Below are positions 34,849 to 44,922 of a DNA stretch of 64,000 nucleotides, one piece after another. Position 1 is the stretch's first letter; every line of letters starts with the position of its first letter. Position numbers and translations under genes: made by a program. The stretch comes from Adiantum capillus-veneris (Eukaryota > Streptophyta > Polypodiopsida > Polypodiales > Pteridaceae): positions 15,335,309-15,399,308 of the forward strand of contig CM043959.1 in the NCBI GenBank assembly GCA_014529385.2, read 5' to 3'. The notes under the pieces are model-generated. The model was not told the DNA's origin and searched no databases. It saw only the letters and a program-made list of their open reading frames with translations.

Positions 34849-36560
34849 CCTGTTGCCAATTTTAGCATGTGAAAATAGGTTTTAGCCATTGATCAAAATT
34901 GTTGGAAAGTGTAAACTTGACCATAGAATGAAAAAATGAGCATAACTTTGTCAAAACTACTCCAAATTTCACCAGTGCATCTAGGATTACTATAGGTACA
35001 AGACTGTAATGTAACAAATGAATTTTGGAAAAAAGGAACATGGATCATGATCCATGTTGGGATGTATATGGAAATTCTAACTTTGGAAAGTTATTCTTGG
35101 GCATATGGGGATGCTACTAACCAATTTTCTCTGGATTTAGGGTTGAAGGTACATGGATCGCGATCCATGTTGGGCAACATTTTGGAAATCTGATGATAAC
35201 ATCTGGTAGGGTTCATCTAGATTATGCCTTGGTCCAAACATTTTGGGATTTGGATCAATGGTTTGACACTTGGGCTAAATTTTAAAAACCATTTGCAGAT
35301 TTAGAGATTTTTTCATTTTGAAGTGGATTTTGGGATTCAAATGGCTTGAAACTCCATGGCTTGGCTTTCTTGAACATATTGAATCAGATGGTATGGTTTT
35401 TACTTATATTGGACAAAAAGGTAAATGGATTGCGATCCATGTTGGACAGAATTTTGATACAATTCTTATGCACATTTGTTCCCATAGGTTTTCCTAGTAC
35501 ACTAGTGAAATATTTTCAACTTTGGACATGTTTTTCCTTAGTTTGCCCCATTTTTCAGTTTATGGCCATGTTTTTTCCGTGTTGACCATATCTGTTTCTG
35601 GCAGCCATTTTTTGCACTCTTGTTTTGCTTGAGATCTATCATTGTTTTGATTTTTGATGATTTAGGTCTGTAGTTCATAGCTTTCCGTGCTTCCTTGGAA
35701 AATTCCACTAGACATTGAATCCTTTTGAGAAGACAAACTGAATCCTGCAATTTTCACCATTTTGCAAGTAAACCTTTGCTTAGTTTTGATCCTACCACCA
35801 TCCTTAGGTTACAATTACTTGTTGATAGGCTCCAAGGAGAGTGTGAAGTCTCCCAATTGACTTTAGCAGTGATTTGAAAATTTGTCAAGACTCTATCTTT
35901 AGCCATTCTTTATAGGTCTTGTTGGTATCCCAACATCTGTCCTCTCCTAAGTTTTCTCTAGGATTCCACCTTTTTTCTATGAAAATGACCAAAAAAGACC
36001 ATTTGCAGACTGAAAGTAGCAATCCAGGAGGGTTTGATGATCTTTAGAGCAATTTTTGTGATCATTTTGCAACACTAGTACTATTCATACATTGTCCAGC
36101 TAGTGAGCCACTTTTATCCTGATTTTGGCAAAAAGGGGCATGGATCGCGATCCATGTTGGGATGCATTTTGAAAAGACAGCCATAGGAGTTTGTTCCTGG
36201 CCCTCTATTGTTGCTCTTGTAGAAATTTCCATGATTTTAGGGTTTGGGGAACATGGATCGTGATCCATGTTCCACCACTTTTTTCTATTGTTTTTACCTT
36301 GCCTGATTCTGTCAGCTAATTAGGGTCTACTGACGAAATATTTCTGGTTTTTGATGGGTTTTGGACTTCCCCATTGGCCCTGTTAGTTTGCCAATTTTGT
36401 GACCTTGTACTGCTTTGATCCGTTGTTTTGGCATTGTTGATGCAGTATGGGACACAGACACATGCTCTTGCAAGGTTAATGATCATACCTGTCAAATTTG
36501 GTGTAGTAAGATCCACCGAGGAGGTCGTAGTGGGCAGAAGAAACTCTTGAAACTCTATAC
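34849..36560 (-). promoter_or_regulatory. E1 5' leader with five palindromes, copy B
   Basis: Non-coding leader upstream of E1 ORF1. Palindromes lie at 35038-35057, 35151-35170, 35423-35442, 36138-36157 and 36251-36270, with arms close to ACATGGATC / GATCCATGT and centres AT, GC, GC, GC and GT. The first and second are 113 bp apart, and so are the fourth and fifth. The intervening units look alike (palindrome, TGGGATG, ..., TTAGGGTT, next palindrome), so this is a diverged tandem repeat. This copy keeps the region that is inverted and deleted in copy A. Confidence 0.78.
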
Positions 36561-36570
36561 TCTTGTGGCT

Positions 36571-36588
36571 CTCTCTCTCTCTCTCTCT

Positions 36589-36635
<47 letters not shown>
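36571..36635. repeat. TC microsatellite, copy B (LINE-free site)
   Basis: An interrupted TC run with one AA interruption lies where copy A carries the LINE. It gives the pre-insertion state of the target. Confidence 0.9.
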
Positions 36636-36636
<1 letters not shown>

Positions 36637-36643
<7 letters not shown>

Positions 36644-37222
36644 AATGAGCTTATGTTGCCCCATTTGACTATATGTTCTCAGTCTAACCGGAAAGCCCCA
36701 TTTATACTTACCTCCATTGATCATATCTTGTTGTTCATATCAAATGCGGTTCAAACCGTTCGTCATTTTGACACTCGGTTTACGAATGGCGTCGATCTGC
36801 AGTTTTGATCCTTCAGAAGTTGGCTCAAAATTCATCTTGTGTCAAATCTTTCCATATTTGTCATGTTTGAATTCCTCGCTTTGAAGTTTCGATGTTTGCT
36901 TTCAAAAGTCAATTCCGACCTGGCTCGACTTATCAATTTTTTGTTGATTATTTGTTGTTTTTTTCTTTTTTGTAAAAGAAAATTATTTACAATGATTATT
37001 AATCCGCCAAAAATTAGCCAAAATTAGTGTCGCCTCCCTTTTATACATACTCTTATTCTGGTATTAGATGGTGATGGTATGGCTCATGATTATGCTAACT
37101 AAGAGTTTGTCAAGCTCTGAAAAACATATTGTGTATTTTTTAAAGAAAAAGAAAGGAAAGGAAAGGAAAAGAAAAGAAGTAAGATGATAATAATAATATA
37201 TACAAATGATAATCCTGTCGCA
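36637..37222 (-). repeat. LTR3, copy B
   Basis: The minus strand starts TGCGACAGGATTATC after the polypurine tract at 37223-37236. TATAAAAGGGAGG near 37040 is a good TATA box. The far edge is uncertain and may extend beyond the TC tract into 36400-36570. Confidence 0.5.
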
Positions 37223-37242
37223 TTTTTCCCCCTTCCTAGAGT

Positions 37243-38396
37243 GAGTTGTCCCCGACGAACATGTGTCAGAGTGCTTGGGAACAAAGCGCGTGTCTATGCA
37301 TAGCCGTATAGTATGGCTCTATGATGCTAATGGAGGATATGCATGGGGAAAAAAAATGTTGTGCAAGAGAGAGGTGCCGAACCATATGTTCAGTGGATGT
37401 TGGTGGCGAGGTTCCCTAAAAGCTGCATGGTGCGAACAATAGTAATTGGAGAAGACGCGCTCTATGTTTGACTGTGACCGGCAAAAGTTTTGATGGTGAT
37501 GGTTGGGTTGCTTTTTGGATTTTTCTGGGTTGCCATCGAAATTTCCTGGGCTTCGATTCACTAGAAGAGGCATTGTGAAAGCGAGGTTGTTTTGGTTGCC
37601 ATACCCACTTGACAGTGTGGTCCATTCGGTTAGGTCGAACATAGTGGTCCATTCGGTTAGGTCGTGTGACGACAGTGGTGGGCAATTTGTGGTGGTTTAA
37701 TTTTTTGTATAGGCAATGTAGGCTCACGTGTATTGGTTTTCGTTTAGGTATCCACAATTTCCTAAGCTTGGTTTTCATGATTGATTTTTTAACCCATATT
37801 TCCTTGACCATGGTGGTGGAGTAGCACTGAGCTGGTGCATGTGGCGATGGTAGAGGTTCCCAGACATGGCCTGTTTGTACAAATGGTGTGGCGAAAGATT
37901 GGCCCTCGTTTTCGAGGAGTAAAGTATTGTCCTGCCAGTTTGGCATGGCTTGATAAGTGCGCATACTGCTTCGTTAAGATGTTGATCTTCGACCACATGA
38001 AATTGATGTGGATAAACGCTTCTAGCAATGGTGATTGGTAAATTTATGTGGCCCAGACTGTCCATAGTGCCTTTGTTTGCTACTTTGAACCCCATAGTGT
38101 TGGACATTAGAGGTTCCTACGTGATTTTTTTGAAAGTGGAGTAGTTAACTACATTAGCTTTGGCCTTTGTTTCCACTAAGGCTCTTTCGGTGGTGCCATC
38201 GGCAAGTTGTAAATAAATGCATAGTTCCATTCCTCCTAACCATGTAGCTTCCGTTTGTATGGATGCTATTGGAGCATTCTCAATAACAACGTCCTGTTGT
38301 TCTTTCCTCTGGAATTTTTCTTGTTCTTTGCGTTTTAATATTTTGAGTTTGGATTCCTGCTGTGCTTGTTCCTAAATGTCCTGTGCTTGACGTCTA
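37243..38396 (-). pseudogene. E3 tail: retropepsin-like domain, copy B
   Basis: Counterpart of 15850-16974. The active-site position reads ALVETKAKANVV, closer to LVDTGA than copy A but still with Glu for Asp and Lys for Gly. VYPHQFHVVEDQHLNEA follows, then a private deletion near 37967 breaks the ILGxPxMRTY region. The frame 37416-37964 continues with KEIWVKKS and KLWIPKR. Upstream it is cut by LTR2 at 38397. It ends at the polypurine tract before LTR3. Confidence 0.6.
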
Positions 38397-39330
38397 TGTG
38401 GGATGCATTTCTAACCTCACCATCCTATCTTATTGAACTATTAGTGAGAACCACGATTAATTTGTCAAACCATGGGATGAAGCTGACTCGACTAGTGCAT
38501 AGGGCTACAAGAGGTTGTCAATCTCTCAAAAAACAACTAACAACTCGCATCTAACTCAAGCTACACTCAAGTGACTGAAATCACCAAAAGCCAATCACTC
38601 ATCGACAAGCAAATCACATCCGTTACAGCATCTAATGACATCCAAACGTAACGAAACTTCTAGGACAAGTTAATAAGATCTAAGCACACATGCTTATGGT
38701 CTCAAACCCCACTCTAGGTCAAGTTTCAAAATCGTGATAATTAACAGCAGTGGATTTTTGACCTAGTCGTTTTTGACCTAGTCGTTTTTGACCCAAAATG
38801 CATCTAAATTCTTAGCAATTATGCCCCAATACAGCGCCTATGCTTAGTTCTTTATTTAAAAGTTTAAATTCCTAGTTATGATGAAATTAGGCCACGGATC
38901 GACGACGCCAAAAGCTACAAAATACTGTGAATGGCTTACGTCAATGCGTAGAGCTCTTACCTGCGGTTGCAATGCAACAAACGCAATCGCAATGTACAAC
39001 TGGAAAGGGAGTAGGAAGCACGAGAAGGAGAGAAGTGAGAGTTGTTAGCTCACGCTGTGTATTTCTTATCCAAAAACTTATAAAAAACTTACAAAAATTG
39101 GCTTTTATACCTTAGCCAAGGTTTTCGGGTGGTCAAAACTACTAATCTGGAGTTCTACCAAAGCTGGGTGATAACTCGCTGATACAATCTGGAAGCTTGT
39201 AGCCCCGGCTCATTAATTACAAAGTTTATCCGAGAAAATAGGAGTTACAATATTCTTGATTTATCAGAATAATAAATGTTTTACAAAGAGAACTTCGAAA
39301 AATGGTGTCCGTATTAGCTTGCTGCTAACA
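38397..39330 (-). repeat. LTR2, copy B
   Basis: Minus-strand TGTTAGCAGCAAGC...CATCCCACA, about 934 bp, with TATA at 39103-39109 and a degenerate palindrome core ATCGTGAT at 38731-38738. The polypurine tract precedes it at 39331-39343. No matching 5' LTR is seen upstream of the E2 leader within the window. Confidence 0.65.
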
Positions 39331-39369
39331 TTTCCCCCCTCCTCGCCTGTGTCGTCCCTTGACACAGCT

Positions 39370-42300
39370 TTATGGGCTGAAATAGTCTTCGGGTTGACGG
39401 CTGGCGAGGCGGTCTTTAATCGTGTCCAGTGCCTTCTGGTATCTGATTCTTCTTTCTTTGTCAGGCACTTGCAAAAATTGCATTGTTACTTTATTCTTCA
39501 GCTCCACCGCTGAGTAGCCTACAAACCTGGATGTTAGATTACTGATCACCGGTGCAAATATCTTCGTTCTCTAGGTGAAGAATCCAGTGTAGAATGCTTC
39601 TTCAAAGGCCAACATATTATTCGATGGCAAGAACATACATCTAGCATAGAATCCATAAAGGACTTCTTCTGAAGGTTGGCCACTCAGATCGTAGCATAAG
39701 CCTTTGTTTCTTCCAAAAATGATAGCCATGGGGCTCCTGTTTGCTCAGGCTCATTAAAACTTGTATACATGTTAGCAACATTTTGTAGATCTTACATAAC
39801 ATGGCACAAGAGAGGTTTGGTAAATTCTTGAAGAAAAACATGGCACCTGTTAGGGTTTTCACCATGTATTCCTCTGTTGCTTGGCCTCTATCTGGAGCTG
39901 GCAGCCTGGGAAAGTTAAGCCAAGTTGGCCTCTTCTTATGCAATGCTTCATGCGCTTGCCATGTCCTTACTCTGGGTATAGGACAGAAGGTTGGATCTCT
40001 TTGAAGGGTTGCATGTGCTCTTGTGAACAGAATCAGGTATCTCCGATTCTTGTTCAGCTAGCTTAGCCTCCACTTTGGGTGGTCTTTATCTGCGCCATCT
40101 GCTTGCATATCTTTGTATAGCCTTTCTTTCACTTGTAATAATTCCACTTTGATGAGAGGGTACGGTAGGGATTGTTGATGCCATTGAGCGTTGAAATGAT
40201 TGGGAGTGAGTTGAGTGACGTTGACAAAGTGTAAAACTCTCAACTCCCAATCCATTGCAGCTTTCCACTGCTCATCCATCTCTAGGGTGATCTTCTCCTT
40301 CAGTGTGTCTTCTTCAGTTTTTGACAGTTGGACCATTGACACTATGTCTTCATCCGTGATGTTAATCTGAAAATCTTCATCACCACTCAGCTTTTCTGTG
40401 GACTGTGTCTCAAACTCAGCAAACAAGACCGAGGGTATGTCAATCTGTGGCGGCTTTGAAGTGACTGCCTCTTCCTGCATGTCTAGTTCCCATCTCTGAG
40501 GAGTTGATTAATTTGCTTTAGTTTTGCTATCTCCTTTAGAATCTCTTCCTCTCCTTGAACTCGCATCAGTGCCAGGTCCTTGCGCTGTGACTGTTCTAGC
40601 TTTAATTCCAATTCAAGTTCTTTGTTTTTCTTCTCTAGTGCCTTGTACACTTCGTCAATTCCTTCGATCAAGGCCATGGCTGGATTTTCTCCGATTTGCC
40701 GTAAGAAGATTGCCTGATCATTTATACGTTGTTCAGAGTATAGTAACAAGGCATTGGCAACATCGAATTGCACCTGAATTTTTTGATCTGACAGAGATGT
40801 CGTAAGAAGTTCATTCATAACTTCTGTCAGCTGCTCGTATTTTGCTTTGCAGGCATCAGATAGTTTAGTGAGTAGATCACCTAACTCCTCCATTTCTTTT
40901 TGTTTCCTATCTCTGGCTAATTGATGTTGTTCCGCTTTTGCCTTCATCTCTTGACCTACCTTTGATTATCGATGATGATAGTTATCCTGTCTTCTAACTC
41001 TCCTTGGAGAGCGTCGATCACCATCTCAAGCTCCTTGGCCTTTGTGTTGCGGTTTAGTGCTGTTGAGCAAAGTCTCTCCGTCATTTCCTGCATTTGCCGT
41101 GCATATTCATTGACTTGGACTATTACCTCGTCGTTTGATTGCCACTCCTCCTGTCTTTCCAGCTGAGATGTGCCTGCAACCTCATGTGTGGCTTCATGCT
41201 GCGTCGTAACTGTTGGTGGTTCTTGTGTAGAGGTAGATGGTCGGTTTTCTTCTTGGGTATCCTGAGGCTTTAATGCCTCGGTAGTTTTTGGCTGAGTAGA
41301 AGTAGACGGTGTTGCTATCTCTTCAGGTGCCAACCTTTCTTCCTTCTCTGGCTCAGGTTCTGTCTCATGTGTAGTGGTAGACTCTTTTTCCGCATCTGCT
41401 TCTTTATCAGACTCTTGTTCAGATCCACTTGCCTTTTTCTCTTCTGGCTTTTGAGTATCTTCTGCTGCCTTCTCCTGTTCTGGCTTGGCTTCTTTTTCTT
41501 TTTGTCCGTCGGGGTGGTCAGCCTCTTGTGCAGATTCTATTTGTTGGGTGGACTCAGAATCTTTCTCGTTCTCAGGCTCCACTTCTCCATTGGTGTCTTT
41601 GCCCGCTGGTGATGGTGGTGGGCTAGGCATGGGATGGTCTTGTTGTTCTGTATGCGGTGAGGTGGATCGAGGAGATCCATAACTTTGTTCTTGTCTAGCC
41701 GTTTCCTTGGCTTGGCTTTGGTCTTCCGTCTCCTTGGCTTTCTTAGAAGCTTCTTCTGCCTCCTTCAGCTTTAGAGCTTCAACCTCTTGGTACATTCTTT
41801 CTAAACGCTCTGTTGGATCTTCAGTTTCTTTTCTTGTATGCTGCTTCGTTCAAGGGCCATTAAGTCCAACATGTACCCATTTTTTTGGGTCCTTCCCTTG
41901 TGCTTGTCTACTGTGCTGATAAGCCTGTTTCTCTCTTTCAAAGAAATCTTGTTTTTGAGCTGGCTCTTCTTGGTGTGTGGCCATAGCTTTTCTTTTCATT
42001 TCTTCTCTCCGAGCTCTCTTTCCTTCGTTGTCAGAGCTCTCGCTGCTGTGCCTTTTCGACGAGCTGTCAGCTGACTCTTTATCAGATTTATACGATCTTT
42101 TTCTGACCTTGTAGCTCTTGGAGAGGGTTGTGCTACCAATATCCATGTATTCTGATCTGGAGCAGGCGGTAGGTTGTCGGCCATGCCGATGGCATGATTT
42201 GCTATTCGAGTCAAGACCTCTGGCGCACCCAAGTACGTGATTTTGCCTTCCTTCTTGATGCCATTAAGGTTGTCAACACATACTGCACGTGGTCCACTGG

Positions 42301-42966
42301 TTGTCTTGTTGTCGACTTGAGAACCTGACTGAATGTGGTGGCCACAACGTGATTTGGTGTAGTGTACCTTGGTGGCCTTTTTGCCAAGAAATCGAAGTGC
42401 TGGTGGTACAAACAGGCTGTCTCTTCCACTTGTTTATGAATGAGGTCTGTGAATGTAGCCGCGACTGTCTCTTTGCTAAATGTGCCTGTGGTTTTTCGGT
42501 CTCTTGCTCGCATGGTCATTTCCTCTGTGGGCAGTCTGAGTGCCTTTGCCACTATCTCTTTTGTGATCACTACTTTGACCTTGTTCCCTTGGGTGTCGGA
42601 TATCTGTGCGGTTCCATCTTCTTTGTTGATGGTGGATAGAAGCTCATAAGCCTTCTAAAAATCCACTCCGCAAGGCTCTTGTTCGTAGAAATCCCTGAGC
42701 CCCAGCCCGCGGTTAGCTTCTTTGGTTTCTGGCTTGGCAGCTACATCATAGACTTCTTTGGGCAGGAGTTGCAACTCCGCCTGATGCCCCTCTTCACTTT
42801 TGAACCTGCCAGTGAAGACCGTAGTGTGGTGCTCTTCTAACTGTTCTCTATAGAGGTAGGATGCCTTTGCTGCTTTGACTGACTCGGGGTCTAGTTGATA
42901 AGCGGGAAGTTCCCGTAGTTTCTCCTTTTGGTTGAGCTTCTTTTTAGCCCTCTCCGTTGCTTGCAT
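39370..42966 (-). pseudogene. E2 ORF1: large coiled-coil protein (broken, nearly full length)
   Basis: Minus-strand coding region of about 1200 codons from ATG 42964-42966 to TAA 39370-39372, in several frames: 42655-42966, 42211-42570, 41996-42232, 40956-41795 (279 codons, Glu/Pro/Thr-rich), 40483-40947 (coiled coil), 40058-40480 and 39641-39943. The N-domain (TVFTGRFKSEEGHQAEL, KVVITKEIVAKALRLPTEE, GAPEVLTRIANHAIGM) matches the E1 N-domain in order and motif (FIGKFQATDG, KVKITAKIINKALHLPQG, PMPTRIAYQALEM). The middle is an acidic, low-complexity linker and coiled coil. The C-domain contains PKWRLS and ends with the same FEEAF-TGFF motif as E1. No enzyme motif is seen; a structural or RNA-binding role in a non-autonomous element is a guess. 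Confidence 0.72.
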
Positions 42967-44270
42967 GGCTCCTGTTCAGTGAATAGAGTGCAAAGTTAGC
43001 AGATTTGTCGAAATTATCTCTGAAATTTCCTTTAGGCTGAAATGATGACAATTTGGTCCAATTTGCTTCAAATCAATTTTTGAACAAGCAAAGATGCATA
43101 AAAACATGCAAGGAACAAAACTGTGTGGTCAAAACAAATTTTTGCAACCAATGTAAATAATCATGATTATTTACAGCTGAGGAAATTTTTCAACTTTTTG
43201 CAAACTTGGCTTTATAGGCTTGAAGATATACCAAATACATGCTCTGAGTGAAATATGGGCTCATTTGGATACATAGGGTAAAAATGGTATTAGATTTTGG
43301 CTTTAGGTCTCTGAAATAGTAGATATAAAGGAAATTTGAGATTTTGAGCTCCAAATTGATTCAAAATTGGCTAGTGGACTTAACACATCATGTACTTTGG
43401 ATGTATGATGGCAAAATATTAAAATTCTCCAATTTTGAACAAAAAGTAAATAATCGTGATTATTTTTCTAGGTATTGTATAGACCTTGGGTATGAGATAT
43501 GAGGCGATTTGGATCAAGAAATGTTGTTCATAACCCAAATTTTGGCTTGCAAAGACTTCTTTGCGTTTTTTGACAATTTTACAAGTAATGGGTGGCCATT
43601 TTGGCTCATACTTGATTTTTGGCATGTAATAGGTGTGTACACATGATAGGTGAGGTGAGCTGACAATTTCCAAGCAAAACTAATGCTAAAGTAAATAATC
43701 ACGATTATTTACAACAGTGACAAAATCTTTGCAAAACCTACCAATTTTGACCTAGACATGTTTCATACACCTAATACAAGTCTTAGATTGAATTTGGTCA
43801 AGTTTGGTCATGCCGGCATCATTTTGTGCTCTATCAACTCTGAAATCAACGCTTTTTGTGACTACAATTCCTGTTGGGTTTGTCGGTCAAACTTTGAGGC
43901 TTTGGACTTGTCCGCAATATAGTCGTGAAGCAACTTGTGCAATCCTAGCTCATTTGGAGTCAGTTTGACCCCGTATGTCGAATTTGACGCTTTGTAACCT
44001 TCGAGCCGTTTTCTTCTTTTTGAGGGATTTTCTTGATGGATTTCACCAAACCAATCATATACATTGTATATGTATATGGACCTCATAAGCAAGTCATTTG
44101 TGGAGTCATGTCGCAATTCTGGCATTTGCCAAAAACCTAACTTTTCTATTGGGAACCCCCTCGACCCCAGTCGAATGGTCATCTGATGGTATAGAAAGGT
44201 TCTTTTATGTTAGAACATGCTATGGTTCAAATCCCATCTGATTTGGTCAAGCTGGCAGGCCGCTATGGTC
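42967..44270 (-). promoter_or_regulatory. E2 5' leader with palindromes
   Basis: Non-coding, AT-rich. Three 22-bp palindromes with arms GTAAATAATC and GATTATTTAC lie at 43153-43174 (perfect, centre AT), 43446-43467 (right arm degraded) and 43691-43712 (centre AC). Spacings are 293 and 245 bp. The same palindrome recurs three times in the leader of gypsy X at the window end. The frame 43862-44182 has no recognisable domain. The leader is interrupted at 44275 by the complete copia element and resumes at 49656. Confidence 0.75.
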
Positions 44271-44275
44271 AGTTT

Positions 44276-44358
44276 TGTTAGGAAATATGACGTAGCTAAA
44301 TAGATATTTGAGTAGATTACTTAATAGAGAGATAGATTTCACACACAAGAGATTATAG

Positions 44359-44429
<71 letters not shown>

Positions 44430-44860
44430 CACGATATACGTGGTTCACCCAATGTGGGCTATGTCCACGGGAAAGCAGCCACTCAATGGCTTTAGTACTT
44501 CAAAACAAGAAGTAGTTTACAAAGGGATTATACCCTTAATGGAGCTTCCACCTTGCTTCACTCTCACCACCTCACACTCACCTTGTTGCATCAACTTCAC
44601 ACTATGAAATGTGTGTAGAAATGGCCTCCTTTTATATGCCAAAAGGGCTGCCCTCTCTCATGAGAGGCAGCCATGTGTAGCCGCCCTTGTGTAGATAAGT
44701 CCAAATCGGACCCTAAAGTTGTCCCTGATTTTTGACTGCCGTTGGTTTTCGGTGAGTGATTTTTCTTCACGCACGATGGCTTCTCCTCATAATGGGTGCC
44801 TTACAAATGTGCGATTTTACCACAGAAGATTACAAGGTAAATCAGGCTCGATACTTAACA
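44276..44860 (-). repeat. Copia 3' LTR (585 bp)
   Basis: TG...CA termini, with a GA microsatellite at 44361-44427. It matches the 5' LTR except that about 200 bp, present in the 5' LTR between CGGACCC and CTAAAGTTG, are absent here. Confidence 0.93.
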
Positions 44861-44922
44861 ATCTCCCACTTGGAGAATGATCTCAAAACCAAACCTGTAA
44901 GACTGCTTTCCATCCTGGCTTC

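Larger units (their letters stand above)
25637..40774. repeat. Segmental duplication, copy B
   Basis: Direct copy of 1-19366, without the LINE. It retains the pre-insertion arrangement around 36120-36640 and continues past 40774 into the N-terminal half of E2 ORF1, which copy A lacks. Small private differences include an extra segment of about 60 bp at 29578-29640 and a 16-18 bp deletion in the E3 tail near 37967. Confidence 0.93.

Noticed and set aside
36563-36808. Ser/Leu repeat frame (+)
   Set aside because: It is the translation of a TC microsatellite.
41367-42074. Hydrophobic plus-strand frames that could pass for membrane proteins
   Set aside because: They are complements of the acidic, Lys/Glu-rich E2 ORF1 linker.
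43862-44182. 106-codon frame in the E2 leader (-)
   Set aside because: No homologous frame is seen in the X or E1 leaders and no motif is recognised. A chance ORF is more likely, though a short leader peptide cannot be excluded.
44247-44432. Leu/Ser repeat frame (-)
   Set aside because: It is the translation of the GA microsatellite in the copia LTR.
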